Below, one piece after another: positions 25,678-33,475 of a stretch of DNA of 64,000 nucleotides; position 1 is the first letter of the stretch, and each line of letters starts with the position of its first letter. A program made the translations under genes and the position numbers. Below the pieces are notes generated by a model that was given only the letters and a program-made list of their open reading frames with translations, had not been told where the DNA came from and searched no databases. The stretch lies in NCBI GenBank assembly GCA_934277945.1, contig CAKQWA010000005.1, positions 61,701-125,700 of the forward strand, written 5' to 3'. The DNA is from an uncultured Alphaproteobacteria bacterium. Its GTDB lineage: Bacteria > Pseudomonadota > Alphaproteobacteria > CAAGCB01 > CAG-977.

Positions 25678-27549
25678 TTACGCCAGTTCAAACATTCCCG
25701 TATACAGTTGATAATAGCGGCCGCGCGCGGCGATTAAAGCGTCGTGATTGCCGCGTTCAATGACGCGTCCCTGCTCCATGACAAGAATTTCGTCCGCGTT
25801 GCGCACGGTGGACAGCCGGTGCGCAATGACGAAAACCGTGCGTCCCTGCATCAGTTTGTCCATGCCCTGCTCAATGAGTTTTTCCGTGCGCGTGTCGACC
25901 GAACTGGTCGCTTCGTCCAAAACCAAAATGCTCGGACGCGCGACGGCGGCGCGGGCGATCGCCAGCAGTTGACGCTGTCCCTGACTTAAATTCGCCCCGT
26001 CCGCGCTCAACACGGTCTGATAGCCCTGCGGCAACGCCTCGATAAAGAAATCGGCGTGCGCCAGATGCGCGGCGGCGACGACTTCCTCGTCCGTCGCGCC
26101 AAGCCGCCCGTAGCGGATGTTGTCGGCGACCGTTCCCGTGAACAGATGCGTGTCTTGAAGCACCATGGCGACGGCGCGGCGCAAATCGGCTTTTTTGATT
26201 TTGCCGATGTTGATGCCGTCGTAGCGGATTTTGCCCTGCGTAATGTCGTAAAAACGGTTCAGCAGGTTCGTCACGGTCGTTTTGCCCGCCCCCGTCGAGC
26301 CGACAAGCGCGATTTTCCGCCCCGCTTTCGCGTTCAGGGAAATGTCTTTCAACACGTTGTGCCCGTCGACGTAGGCGAACGACACGTTTTCAAATTCGAC
26401 GTCTCCCTTTAATTTCGTATACGTCAGCGTGCCGTCGTGATGCGGATGCTTCCACGCGCTCACGCCCGTGTTTTCGTTTGTTTCCGTCAGCGTGCCGTCC
26501 GCGTTTTCAATGACGGGCACCAAGCCGACATAGCCGTCGTCGCTTTCGACCGGCGCGTCAAGCAGTTCAAAGATGCGCTCCGCCCCCGCCAAAGCCGCCA
26601 AAATGACGTTCGTCTGCATACTGACCTGCGACACGGGCTGCGACGCCATGCGGGTGTATTGCAGAAACGCCGCGATCGTGCCGATGTCCGTCAGTCCCGC
26701 AATCGCCAGAATCGACCCGCAAACCGCGATGACGGCGTACTGCATGTACGCCAGATTGCCCACGACGGGCATCAGAATGTGGGCGTAGGTGTTCGCGTTT
26801 TTCGCCGCGTCGAACAAGGCTTCGTTGTGCTTTTCAAAATCCCGCGCCGTCTGCTCCTCGCGACAGAAAACCTTGATGACGCGCGCGCCGGAGATGTGTT
26901 CTTCGATATACGCGTCGAAGCGCCCCAAAGCGTCCTGCTGGCGCACGAAATACCGCGCGCTTTTTTTGCCGATCAGCCACACCGCCGCCAGCGTCAGAAG
27001 CATCAGGGCGCATTGAATTCCCGTCAGCGTCGGCGACAAAACGATCATCGCCGTGAACAGCCCCGTCAAAGTCATCAAGGAAAACAAAATGTTCGGCAAC
27101 GCCATTGACACCATTTCGCGCAGAGTGTCGACGTCGTTCGTGTACAGGCTCATGTTTTCGCCGACGGGACGGTCGTCGAAATAGCGCACGGGCAGTTTCA
27201 TCATGTGGTCGAACATTTCTTCGCGCAAGCGGCACAAAACGCCCGTCGACACGTTGACCGCCAAGCGATTGTAAATCAGGCAGAACGTCACGCTGGTCGC
27301 GAAAAGACCCGCCATTTGCGCCAGTTTGACGTAAAAGACGTGAAAATCGGGATTTTCGTGCGCAATCAGCGGCACAATGCAGTCGTTGATGACGGGCTTG
27401 ATGTAATACATCGCGCCGATGCCCGAAACGGCGGCAACGAAAATCGAAATGAAAATGACGGGCGTCTGCACGGGATACATTCCCAGACAGCGCACGATGC
27501 GCCACAGCGTTTTGTACGGATTTTTCGCGCGTTTTCTGCCGTTTTTCAT
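25678..27549 (-). CDS. ABC exporter half-transporter, catalytic partner (heterodimeric multidrug type)
   Basis: The 623-residue protein has a six-helix permease domain (residues 1-330) fused to an ATPase. All nucleotide-site motifs are canonical: Walker A GSTGAGKTT, signature LSQGQRQ, Walker B ILVLDEATSSVD and switch histidine VIAHRLS. An insertion of about 40 acidic residues precedes the ATPase domain. The start MKNGRKRAKNP is chosen because its ATG overlaps the upstream ABC gene's stop as ATGA, although the open frame runs further. With its partner it resembles BmrC/BmrD or TM287/288-type heterodimers that export drugs, lipids or peptides. Confidence 0.9.
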   Translation of the reverse strand: MKNGRKRAKNPYKTLWRIVRCLGMYPVQTPVIFISIFVAAVSGIGAMYYIKPVINDCIVPLIAHENPDFHVFYVKLAQMAGLFATSVTFCLIYNRLAVNVSTGVLCRLREEMFDHMMKLPVRYFDDRPVGENMSLYTNDVDTLREMVSMALPNILFSLMTLTGLFTAMIVLSPTLTGIQCALMLLTLAAVWLIGKKSARYFVRQQDALGRFDAYIEEHISGARVIKVFCREEQTARDFEKHNEALFDAAKNANTYAHILMPVVGNLAYMQYAVIAVCGSILAIAGLTDIGTIAAFLQYTRMASQPVSQVSMQTNVILAALAGAERIFELLDAPVESDDGYVGLVPVIENADGTLTETNENTGVSAWKHPHHDGTLTYTKLKGDVEFENVSFAYVDGHNVLKDISLNAKAGRKIALVGSTGAGKTTVTNLLNRFYDITQGKIRYDGINIGKIKKADLRRAVAMVLQDTHLFTGTVADNIRYGRLGATDEEVVAAAHLAHADFFIEALPQGYQTVLSADGANLSQGQRQLLAIARAAVARPSILVLDEATSSVDTRTEKLIEQGMDKLMQGRTVFVIAHRLSTVRNADEILVMEQGRVIERGNHDALIAARGRYYQLYTGMFELA

Positions 27550-29273
27550 CACACCGCCTCTCTGTTTTGAGAAATGTAGGTGTCGCGGTACACCGCGTTT
27601 GACGCCATCAATTCCTCGTGCGAGCCGAACGCGTCGATTTTCCCGTCGTTCATGACTAAAATGCGGTCGCAATCGACAACGCTGGAAATGCGCTGGGCGA
27701 TCGTCAGACGCGTCACGCCGCTCAATTTCTTTTCCAAAGCGCGCCGGATGCGCTTGTCCGTCGCCGTGTCGACCGCGCTGGTGCTTTCGTCAAGAATGAT
27801 GATTTTCGGCTTTTTCAGCAAAGCGCGGGCAATGCACAAACGCTGTTTCTGCCCGCCCGAAACCGTCGTGCCGCCGCGTCCGAGCATCGTGTTGAAGCCG
27901 TCGGGGAACGAAGACACGAAATCGTACGCGTCAGCCATTTTCGCCGCTTCGTACAATTCTTCGTCCGCCGCGTTTTCGTCGCCCCAGCGCAGATTTTGCG
28001 CAATCGAACCGGAAAACAAATCGTTCTTTTGCAAAACGACGGCGACCGCGTTGCGCAGATTTTTCAAAGAATAGTCGCGCACGTCGCGTCCGCCGACCAA
28101 AACCCTGCCCCGCGTCGCGTCGTACAGGCGCGCAATCAGCATAATCAGCGTCGATTTCGACGATCCGGTCGCGCCGACGATGCCGATGCTCTGCCCTGCT
28201 TCGACTTTAAACGAAACGTGCGACAAAACGGGATTTTCCGCCTCTTTCGCATACGAAAAACTCACGTCGTCGAACTCGATCGCGCCGTTTTCGACCTGCG
28301 CGTCGGGAAAAGCCCCGTCCGCCAGTTCGGGCGTTTCGTCCAGCACTTCGCAAATGCGTTCGGCGGAGGCGCGGGAAATCACAACGCCGATGAACGCCAT
28401 GGAAATCACCATCAGCGAAATCAAAATCGCGTGAATGTAGTTGATAAAACCGATCAACTCGCCCGCCGTCATCGTTCCGAAAACGACCTGCCTGCCGCCC
28501 AGATACAAAGCGGCGATCATGCACGCGTTCATGCTGAACATCATAACGGGCATATCGTAGCAAACGATTTTCTCGGCGCGTCTTTGCATACGCAGAACGT
28601 CCTGCGACGAAAAGGCGAATTTTTTTGCCTCGTCCTTTTCGCGCACGAAAGCCTTGACCACGCGCACGGCAATCAGCGCCTCCTGCACGGCGGCGTTCAT
28701 CGCGTCGTACTTTTTGAACATACTTTCAAAAAACGGGTGCGCCATGACAGCCATGAAAGCCAAAGCCGCTGACAAGGCGGGAATGGCGAAAAGGAAAATC
28801 AGCGACAGTTTCGGGCTGATGTACACCGCCATGCCGGTCGCGAACAGCAACAGCAAGGGACCTCTGGCGAAAATGCGCACAATCAGCATGAACGACATCT
28901 GCACAAAGGTGATGTCCGTCGTCAGCCTTGTAATCAGCGACGCGGAAGCGAATTTGTCGGCGTTGGAAAACGAAAAATCCTGAATTTTGCGAAACAGCGC
29001 GGAACGTATGTTTTTGGCGAATCCGGCGGCTGACACGGCGGCAAAACGTCCCGCCAGAACGCCGAACGTCAGCGACAAAAGAGCCGCGGCGACCATCACG
29101 CCGCCCGTTTTAAAGGTGAAAGCGGCGTTTTTCTGCATGATGCCGAGGTCGATCATCCGCGCCATCAGGTACGGAATGACGATTTCCAAAACGACTTCGC
29201 CCAAAATGCACACGGGAGTCCACAGGGCGATTTTTCGGTATTCCCCGACATAAGAAAACAAACGGCGCAACAT
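27549..29273 (-). CDS. ABC exporter half-transporter with degenerate ATP site
   Basis: The 574-residue protein has a six-helix permease followed by an ATPase. Walker A is GATGSSKST, with Ser in place of the usual Gly before Lys; the signature is VSGGQKQR; Walker B is IIILDEST; and the switch histidine is replaced by Gln (TIAQRIS). Such substitutions mark the non-catalytic-site subunit of heterodimeric exporters. Its start shares a base with the fliP stop (TAATG), so it sits in a flagellar operon, which is unusual. Its stop overlaps the partner gene. Confidence 0.9.
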   Translation of the reverse strand: MLRRLFSYVGEYRKIALWTPVCILGEVVLEIVIPYLMARMIDLGIMQKNAAFTFKTGGVMVAAALLSLTFGVLAGRFAAVSAAGFAKNIRSALFRKIQDFSFSNADKFASASLITRLTTDITFVQMSFMLIVRIFARGPLLLLFATGMAVYISPKLSLIFLFAIPALSAALAFMAVMAHPFFESMFKKYDAMNAAVQEALIAVRVVKAFVREKDEAKKFAFSSQDVLRMQRRAEKIVCYDMPVMMFSMNACMIAALYLGGRQVVFGTMTAGELIGFINYIHAILISLMVISMAFIGVVISRASAERICEVLDETPELADGAFPDAQVENGAIEFDDVSFSYAKEAENPVLSHVSFKVEAGQSIGIVGATGSSKSTLIMLIARLYDATRGRVLVGGRDVRDYSLKNLRNAVAVVLQKNDLFSGSIAQNLRWGDENAADEELYEAAKMADAYDFVSSFPDGFNTMLGRGGTTVSGGQKQRLCIARALLKKPKIIILDESTSAVDTATDKRIRRALEKKLSGVTRLTIAQRISSVVDCDRILVMNDGKIDAFGSHEELMASNAVYRDTYISQNREAV

Positions 29274-30019
29274 TACGTGACGAAACTCTTAACCAAACTG
29301 CCGACAATCATATACCACCCGTCGACAATGACGAAGAAAATCAACTTGAACGGCAGGGCAAGCATTGTCGGCGGCAACATCATCATGCCCATGCTCATCA
29401 GCGTCGAAGCGATGACCATATCGATAATCAAAAACGGAATGTAAATCAAAAAGCCGATTTCAAACGCGCGGCGCAGTTCGCTGATCATGAACGCGGGGAC
29501 AAGCGCGCGCATCGGCACTTCTTCGGGCGTGTCGACGACGGGCTTTTCCGCCAAGCCCATGAACAGTTCCAAATCTTTCGGACGCACGTTTTTCATCATG
29601 AAGTCGTGGAACGGCACGGCAGCTTTCGCGACCGCCTCCTGCGGCTCCATTTTTTCCTCGATCATCGGTCTGACGGCGGTGTCCCACGCGGTTTCAAACG
29701 TCGGAGTCATGATGAATCCGGTCATGAACAACGCCAGAGAAATCAAAATGATGTTCGAGGGCGACTGGTTCGTGCCCAAAGCCTGACGCAGTACCGAAAA
29801 CACGACGATGATGCGCGTGAACGACGTGACCATAATCAGAATCGACGGCGCAAGCGTCAGCACCGTCATCAGCAAAATCAACTGGACGATGCGCGCGGTC
29901 GTCGAACCGCCGCCCTCGCCCAAATCAATGTTCACGCTTTGGGAAAACGCGGGAAAAGAAGCCGCGAAAGCAAGCAGAAAACTTGAAAAAGCGCAAAAAC
30001 GTTTATGGAAAAATCTCAT
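29273..30019 (-). CDS. fliP: Flagellar biosynthesis protein FliP
   Basis: The 248-residue FliP is a core subunit of the flagellar type III export gate. It has a cleavable signal peptide (MRFFHKRFCAFSSF onwards, probable cut after FPAFS), then the signature MVTSFTRIIVVFSVLRQALG, NQSPSNIILISLALF and a C-terminal MGMMMLPP. The start is chosen because its ATG overlaps the fliO stop as ATGA and begins a signal peptide; the open frame upstream is out of register with the family. fliQ and fliR do not follow; an ABC exporter does. Confidence 0.95.
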   Translation of the reverse strand: MRFFHKRFCAFSSFLLAFAASFPAFSQSVNIDLGEGGGSTTARIVQLILLMTVLTLAPSILIMVTSFTRIIVVFSVLRQALGTNQSPSNIILISLALFMTGFIMTPTFETAWDTAVRPMIEEKMEPQEAVAKAAVPFHDFMMKNVRPKDLELFMGLAEKPVVDTPEEVPMRALVPAFMISELRRAFEIGFLIYIPFLIIDMVIASTLMSMGMMMLPPTMLALPFKLIFFVIVDGWYMIVGSLVKSFVT

Positions 30020-30294
30020 GCGTCTTCCTCCTTTTTCTCTTGCGCGGGCGCGTCGAACACGGCGATTTGCGCGTTGCTTTCCCCCGTCAGAATTAAAAAA
30101 TCTTTCTCGCGGCAGCGCGCCAGAACCAACTTGTTCTTCGCGTCCAAAGGCTTGACGTCCAGCAGGGTGATTTCGCGCTTCGCCCCCGTTTTCGCGCACA
30201 GGGACGCACCGAAGCGGCGCAACAGGTAATTTGTCAGGAAAATCAATCCCAGAACGAACAGCAACCCGCCCAAAGCGGACATAACGGACGTCAT
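30016..30294 (-). CDS. fliO: Flagellar biosynthesis protein FliO
   Basis: The 92-residue protein has one N-terminal membrane helix (LGGLLFVLGLIFLTNYLLRR) followed by a small cytosolic domain with the FliO pattern ITLLDVKPLDAKNKLVLARC. FliO is a scaffold that helps FliP assemble. Gene position directly before fliP, with overlap, is the main support, since FliO is poorly conserved. GGAG lies nine bases before the ATG. Confidence 0.85.
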   Translation of the reverse strand: MTSVMSALGGLLFVLGLIFLTNYLLRRFGASLCAKTGAKREITLLDVKPLDAKNKLVLARCREKDFLILTGESNAQIAVFDAPAQEKKEEDA

Positions 30295-30359
30295 TTTTCA
30301 CACTCCATACTATAATATAGAGTTCATAGCCGTTTTTTTTGCAAAAAACAACACCCTTT

Positions 30360-30647
30360 TTACACGGGCGCGTCCTCGATTTGCGCGTTTGTCTGATAAA
30401 TGTACGACAGGATTTCCGCAACGGCGGCGAACGCTTCGACGGGAATGTCCGAACCGATGTCCACGGCGGCGAGCATTTGCGCCAAATCCGCGTCCTGTCT
30501 GACTTTGACGCCGCTTTCAAACGCCGCGTCCAAGATTTTTTCGGCGACGAATCCGTATCCCGAAGCGACCACTTTCGGCACGCCGCCGTCTTCGGAGTTG
30601 TATTTTAAAGCCGCCGCAACCGCGCGTTTGTTTTTTTCGCCGCTCAT
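30360..30647 (-). CDS. FlhB C-terminal-domain homologue (FhlB-like)
   Basis: The 95-residue soluble protein matches the cytoplasmic domain of FlhB/YscU export-switch proteins without the membrane part: RAVAALKYNSEDGGVPKVVA, then GYGFVAEKILDAAFESGV, and IPVEAFAAVAEILSYIYQ. The NPTH autocleavage motif is absent, as expected for FhlB-type stand-alone proteins, which can partly replace the FlhB tail. The start at 30647 is preferred over 30653 because AAGG is six bases before it. It lies upstream of fliO on the same strand. Confidence 0.85.
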   Translation of the reverse strand: MSGEKNKRAVAAALKYNSEDGGVPKVVASGYGFVAEKILDAAFESGVKVRQDADLAQMLAAVDIGSDIPVEAFAAVAEILSYIYQTNAQIEDAPV

Positions 30648-30789
30648 CGTCATCCTTTCGCGCTTTTTTTCCAGTATGCCGCGCGCCGCGTTAAAAAAAA
30701 ATTTAAAACTGGAAAATTATCGCTTTCAATTTAGTTTTCTTTTCTGTATAAATTTGTCCAGTTTGCATAAACTTGAAAAGAGGTATCTT

Positions 30790-32070
30790 ATGGCTCGCGC
30801 AAATATCGATGTCGAAGAACGGGTTTCCCTGATTAAAGGGATTCCCCTGTCTTTGCAACATCTGTTCGCCATGTTCGGCGGCACAATTCTCGTCCCGACG
30901 CTGTTGGGAATCGACCCGTCCACCGTTTTGATGTTCAACGGCATGGCGACGGTTTTCTATCTGATTTGCTGCAAAGGGAAAATCCCCGCGTACTTGGGTT
31001 CCAGTTTCGCGTTCATCGCACCGGTGCTGGCGCTGATGAACGTCCACGGTCACGACGCCGGTTACTCCATGGCGTTGAGCGGCTTTTTCGCCGGCGGCGT
31101 TCTGACGCTGATCGTCGGTCTGATCATCATGAAAATCGGTTCCGAATGGATTAAATATGTGTTCCCCGACGCCGCCATCGGCGCCATCATCGCCGTCATC
31201 GGTTTGGGCTTGGCTCCGAACGCGGCGACAATGGCGGGTTTGACGGCCGATGTCGTTGACGCGAACACGATTATCGTTTCCATGACGACGCTTGCCGTCA
31301 CGGTTTTCGGCTATGTGTTTTTCAAAGGATTCTTGGCGATCATCCCCATTTTGATTGGTATTCTGACGGGCTACGCTCTGTCCGCCTGCTTGGGCATGAT
31401 CGACTTTTCGATCGTCGCGAACGCGCCTTGGCTGCGTCTGCCGACGTTCTACAAACCGACGTGGGATCAAACGGCGATTTTGGCGCTGTTGCCCGTTGCG
31501 CTGGTTTCCATTGCCGAACACGTCGGCGATTTGACGGTCATCAGCTCGATTATCGAACGTCCGATTTTGAAACAGCCCGGTTTGGGCCGCTCAATGTCCG
31601 CGACCGGCTTTTCGATTACGATTTCGTCCCTGTTCGGCGCGACGCCGCAGACGACGTACAGCGAAAACGTCGGCGTTCTGGCGATTTCCCGCGTGTTCTC
31701 CGTGTGGATTGTCGGCGGTGCGGCGGTTCTGTCGTTCCTGCTGTCCTTCTTGGGCAAATTCGCCGCCATTATTCAGACGATTCCGTCCGCGGTTATGGGC
31801 GGCGTGTCGCTGTTGCTGTTCGGCGTGATCGCCACGTCGGGCATCCGCACGATCATTGAAAAGAACATCAATTACGACAATCCCAGAAACACGGTGATTA
31901 CGTCTTTGGTTCTGCTGGTCGGCGTGTCGGGCGCGAAAGTCCACCTGTTCGGCGCGGAATTTCAGGGCATGGCTCTGTCCACAATCGTTTCGCTGATTTT
32001 GGGCTTGTCTTTCTCCGTTTTGGACAAGATTATCTGCCGCAAAGCGAAAGCGCAGGACAAAGCGGCGTAA
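30790..32070 (+). CDS. uraA: Uracil permease (NCS2 family)
   Basis: The 426-residue transporter has about 14 membrane segments. NCS2 marks are GSSFAFIAPVLAL, SIAEHVGDLTV (the conserved Glu that contacts uracil) and TTYSENVGVLAISRV. UraA/PyrP proteins import uracil with protons. The start at MARANIDVEERV is chosen because GAGG lies six bases upstream; the frame runs further back into the FlhB-like gene. It fits with upp and the nucleoside operon elsewhere in the window. A strong terminator follows. Confidence 0.92.
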   Translation: MARANIDVEERVSLIKGIPLSLQHLFAMFGGTILVPTLLGIDPSTVLMFNGMATVFYLICCKGKIPAYLGSSFAFIAPVLALMNVHGHDAGYSMALSGFFAGGVLTLIVGLIIMKIGSEWIKYVFPDAAIGAIIAVIGLGLAPNAATMAGLTADVVDANTIIVSMTTLAVTVFGYVFFKGFLAIIPILIGILTGYALSACLGMIDFSIVANAPWLRLPTFYKPTWDQTAILALLPVALVSIAEHVGDLTVISSIIERPILKQPGLGRSMSATGFSITISSLFGATPQTTYSENVGVLAISRVFSVWIVGGAAVLSFLLSFLGKFAAIIQTIPSAVMGGVSLLLFGVIATSGIRTIIEKNINYDNPRNTVITSLVLLVGVSGAKVHLFGAEFQGMALSTIVSLILGLSFSVLDKIICRKAKAQDKAA

Positions 32071-32090
32071 TTCACACCGCGAAAATTGCG

Positions 32091-32119
32091 AAAAGGCGGA
32101 GCGCGAACTCCGCCTTTTT
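32091..32119 (+). terminator. Terminator of the uracil permease gene
   Basis: GGCGGAG (32095-32101) and CTCCGCC (32108-32114) form a 7-bp stem extended by AAAA/TTTT, with a six-base loop and a T-run, 20 bases after the stop. Confidence 0.92.
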
Positions 32120-32432
32120 CATTGCCCGAAATTCCGAAAACGGCGCACGCCCGAAACCTCTAAAAAAACGCGCGGCAAAGCGCATCACGCCGTCCCCGCT
32201 CTGCACCCGCGCATTGTGTATGCAAGCCCGCAAGCCTCGCGCACCACACGCCGCCCGCTTTTGCGAACGCAAACAAACCTCCCCGACCGCACGCCTAATC
32301 GCTTCACCGCACCCCCGAAAACAACGCGCCCAAAACGGCATCATTCCCAATCGGCGCACGAAAAAAAACGCATATCCTCAAAAGACGGAGTGCGTCTCAA
32401 AAGCGCATCCGCAAAAAAAACGGCGCATACAA
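32120..32432. other. Gene-free convergent gap, A/C-rich on the plus strand
   Basis: About 310 bases between the uraA and gcrA terminators. The plus strand is strikingly rich in A and C and poor in G and T. Open frames here lack ribosome-binding sites and family resemblance. Nothing else is recognised. Confidence 0.55.
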
Positions 32433-32470
32433 AAAGAGCGGAGCCGCGCGCCCCGCCCTCTTTCATTTTT
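32433..32470 (-). terminator. Terminator of gcrA
   Basis: On the minus strand AAAGAG (32463 downward) pairs with CTCTTT; inside, after a two-base bulge, CGGGGC pairs with GCTCCG (one G-T pair). A run of T follows. It lies just past the gcrA stop. Confidence 0.7.
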
Positions 32471-32480
32471 TGCCGTCCTG

Positions 32481-32939
32481 TCAGCGGACGTTTTTCGTCA
32501 TGACGTAGGCTTCTTCGCAATGCTCCAAGCAATACGGCTTGCCCGAAATGACTTCCTTGCCGCAGAAATGGAAATCCGGATCTTTCGGGTCGCCGACGGG
32601 CCAGCGGCAAGTCGTCGTCGTCAAATCGTTGACGGTGATGTATTTTTCTTTGGGCGCGCTCGCCTTTTTCGCGGCGGGCTTCGCCTTGGGCGCCGCTTTG
32701 GGTTTGGGTGCGGGCGCAAGAGCCGGTTCGGGCTTTGCGGGCGCGGCGGGTTCAAGCGGCAGTTCCCCGTCTTCGCCGACGCGGCGGATGGGCGACGGAC
32801 GGCGTTCCAGACCCAAGCGGTGCGCCTGACCGACAACCGCGTTTTTCGACATACCGAGCGCTTTACCGATTTCGCCCGTCGACAGCCCTTCGTTCCAAAG
32901 GCGCGTCAATTCCTCTTTTTGTTCCGGCGTCCAACCCAT
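32481..32939 (-). CDS. gcrA: GcrA cell cycle regulator
   Basis: The 152-residue protein is the alphaproteobacterial transcription co-activator that works with RNA polymerase at promoters carrying CcrM-methylated GANTC sites. The N-terminal helix-turn-helix reads WTPEQKEELTRLWNEGLS then GKALGMSKNAVVGQAHRLGL. A Pro/Ala/Lys-rich linker leads to a cysteine-containing C-terminus (CRWPVGDP, FCGK, YCLEHC) that contacts sigma70 in the family. The start MGWTPEQ is preferred to an upstream in-frame ATG because CAGGAG lies six bases before it and GcrA proteins start at this point. Confidence 0.95.
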   Translation of the reverse strand: MGWTPEQKEELTRLWNEGLSTGEIGKALGMSKNAVVGQAHRLGLERRPSPIRRVGEDGELPLEPAAPAKPEPALAPAPKPKAAPKAKPAAKKASAPKEKYITVNDLTTTTCRWPVGDPKDPDFHFCGKEVISGKPYCLEHCEEAYVMTKNVR

Positions 32940-32967
32940 TTCAAACTCCTGCTGATGAATAAAAACC

Positions 32968-33267
32968 TTAAACAATGTTCAAGAAAGACGTCATGCCCGT
33001 CATGTCAAGCACTTCCAAAACGGTTTCATTGACGTTTCTGATTTGGAAAACCCCGCCCTTTTGCGACATTTTTTTCATGATTTCCAAAATGACGCGCAAG
33101 CCCGAAGAAGCCATGAAATCGACATCTTCCATATCGAGAATCAGTTTGTCGGTCGTTTCCAGCGCGTCGTTCAGCGCCTTGCGCGCGATATCCGCCGTCG
33201 TGGCGAGCAAATGCCCCGAAAGAGCGACGACAACCGCGTCCGATTCGTTGTATGTAATGACTTCCAT
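32968..33267 (-). CDS. STAS-domain anti-sigma factor antagonist
   Basis: The 99-residue single STAS domain has the phosphorylation-site loop DFMASSGLRVILEI, with Ser54 or Ser55 the expected target of a kinase/anti-sigma factor. Such SpoIIAA-like proteins free a sigma factor when unphosphorylated. No anti-sigma kinase or phosphatase partner is seen nearby. The start is set by GGAG eight bases upstream; the longer frame has no support. It lies 28 bp upstream of gcrA on the same strand and may be co-transcribed. Confidence 0.9.
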   Translation of the reverse strand: MEVITYNESDAVVVALSGHLLATTADIARKALNDALETTDKLILDMEDVDFMASSGLRVILEIMKKMSQKGGVFQIRNVNETVLEVLDMTGMTSFLNIV

Positions 33268-33416
33268 AGGTTTTCTCCGTTTGTTTAAGGAATAAAAAAG
33301 GTAATGCCAAACGAATTTTTTGTCAAATGTAAAAGCGCATAAAACTTTCGGCGACGTTTCGGGACTGACCGGCGGCACGGCGGTCAACTTTTGTCCTTTT
33401 TTGTCTATTTTTGTCG

Positions 33417-33446
33417 TTGACACGCGGCGCGGCATCAGACTATACT
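33417..33446 (+). promoter_or_regulatory. Sigma70-type promoter of the 975-residue protein gene
   Basis: TTGACA (33417-33422), an 18-base spacer and TATACT (33441-33446) make the best promoter match noticed in the window, 30 bases upstream of the ATG at 33476. Confidence 0.75.
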
Positions 33447-33475
33447 TACTTAAATGCTATCTGGGGGATTTTGTT

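Noticed and set aside
32214..33032. Plus-strand frame of 272 codons over the gap and gcrA
   Set aside because: It runs antisense through gcrA, and the first part lies in A/C-biased intergenic DNA without a start signal.
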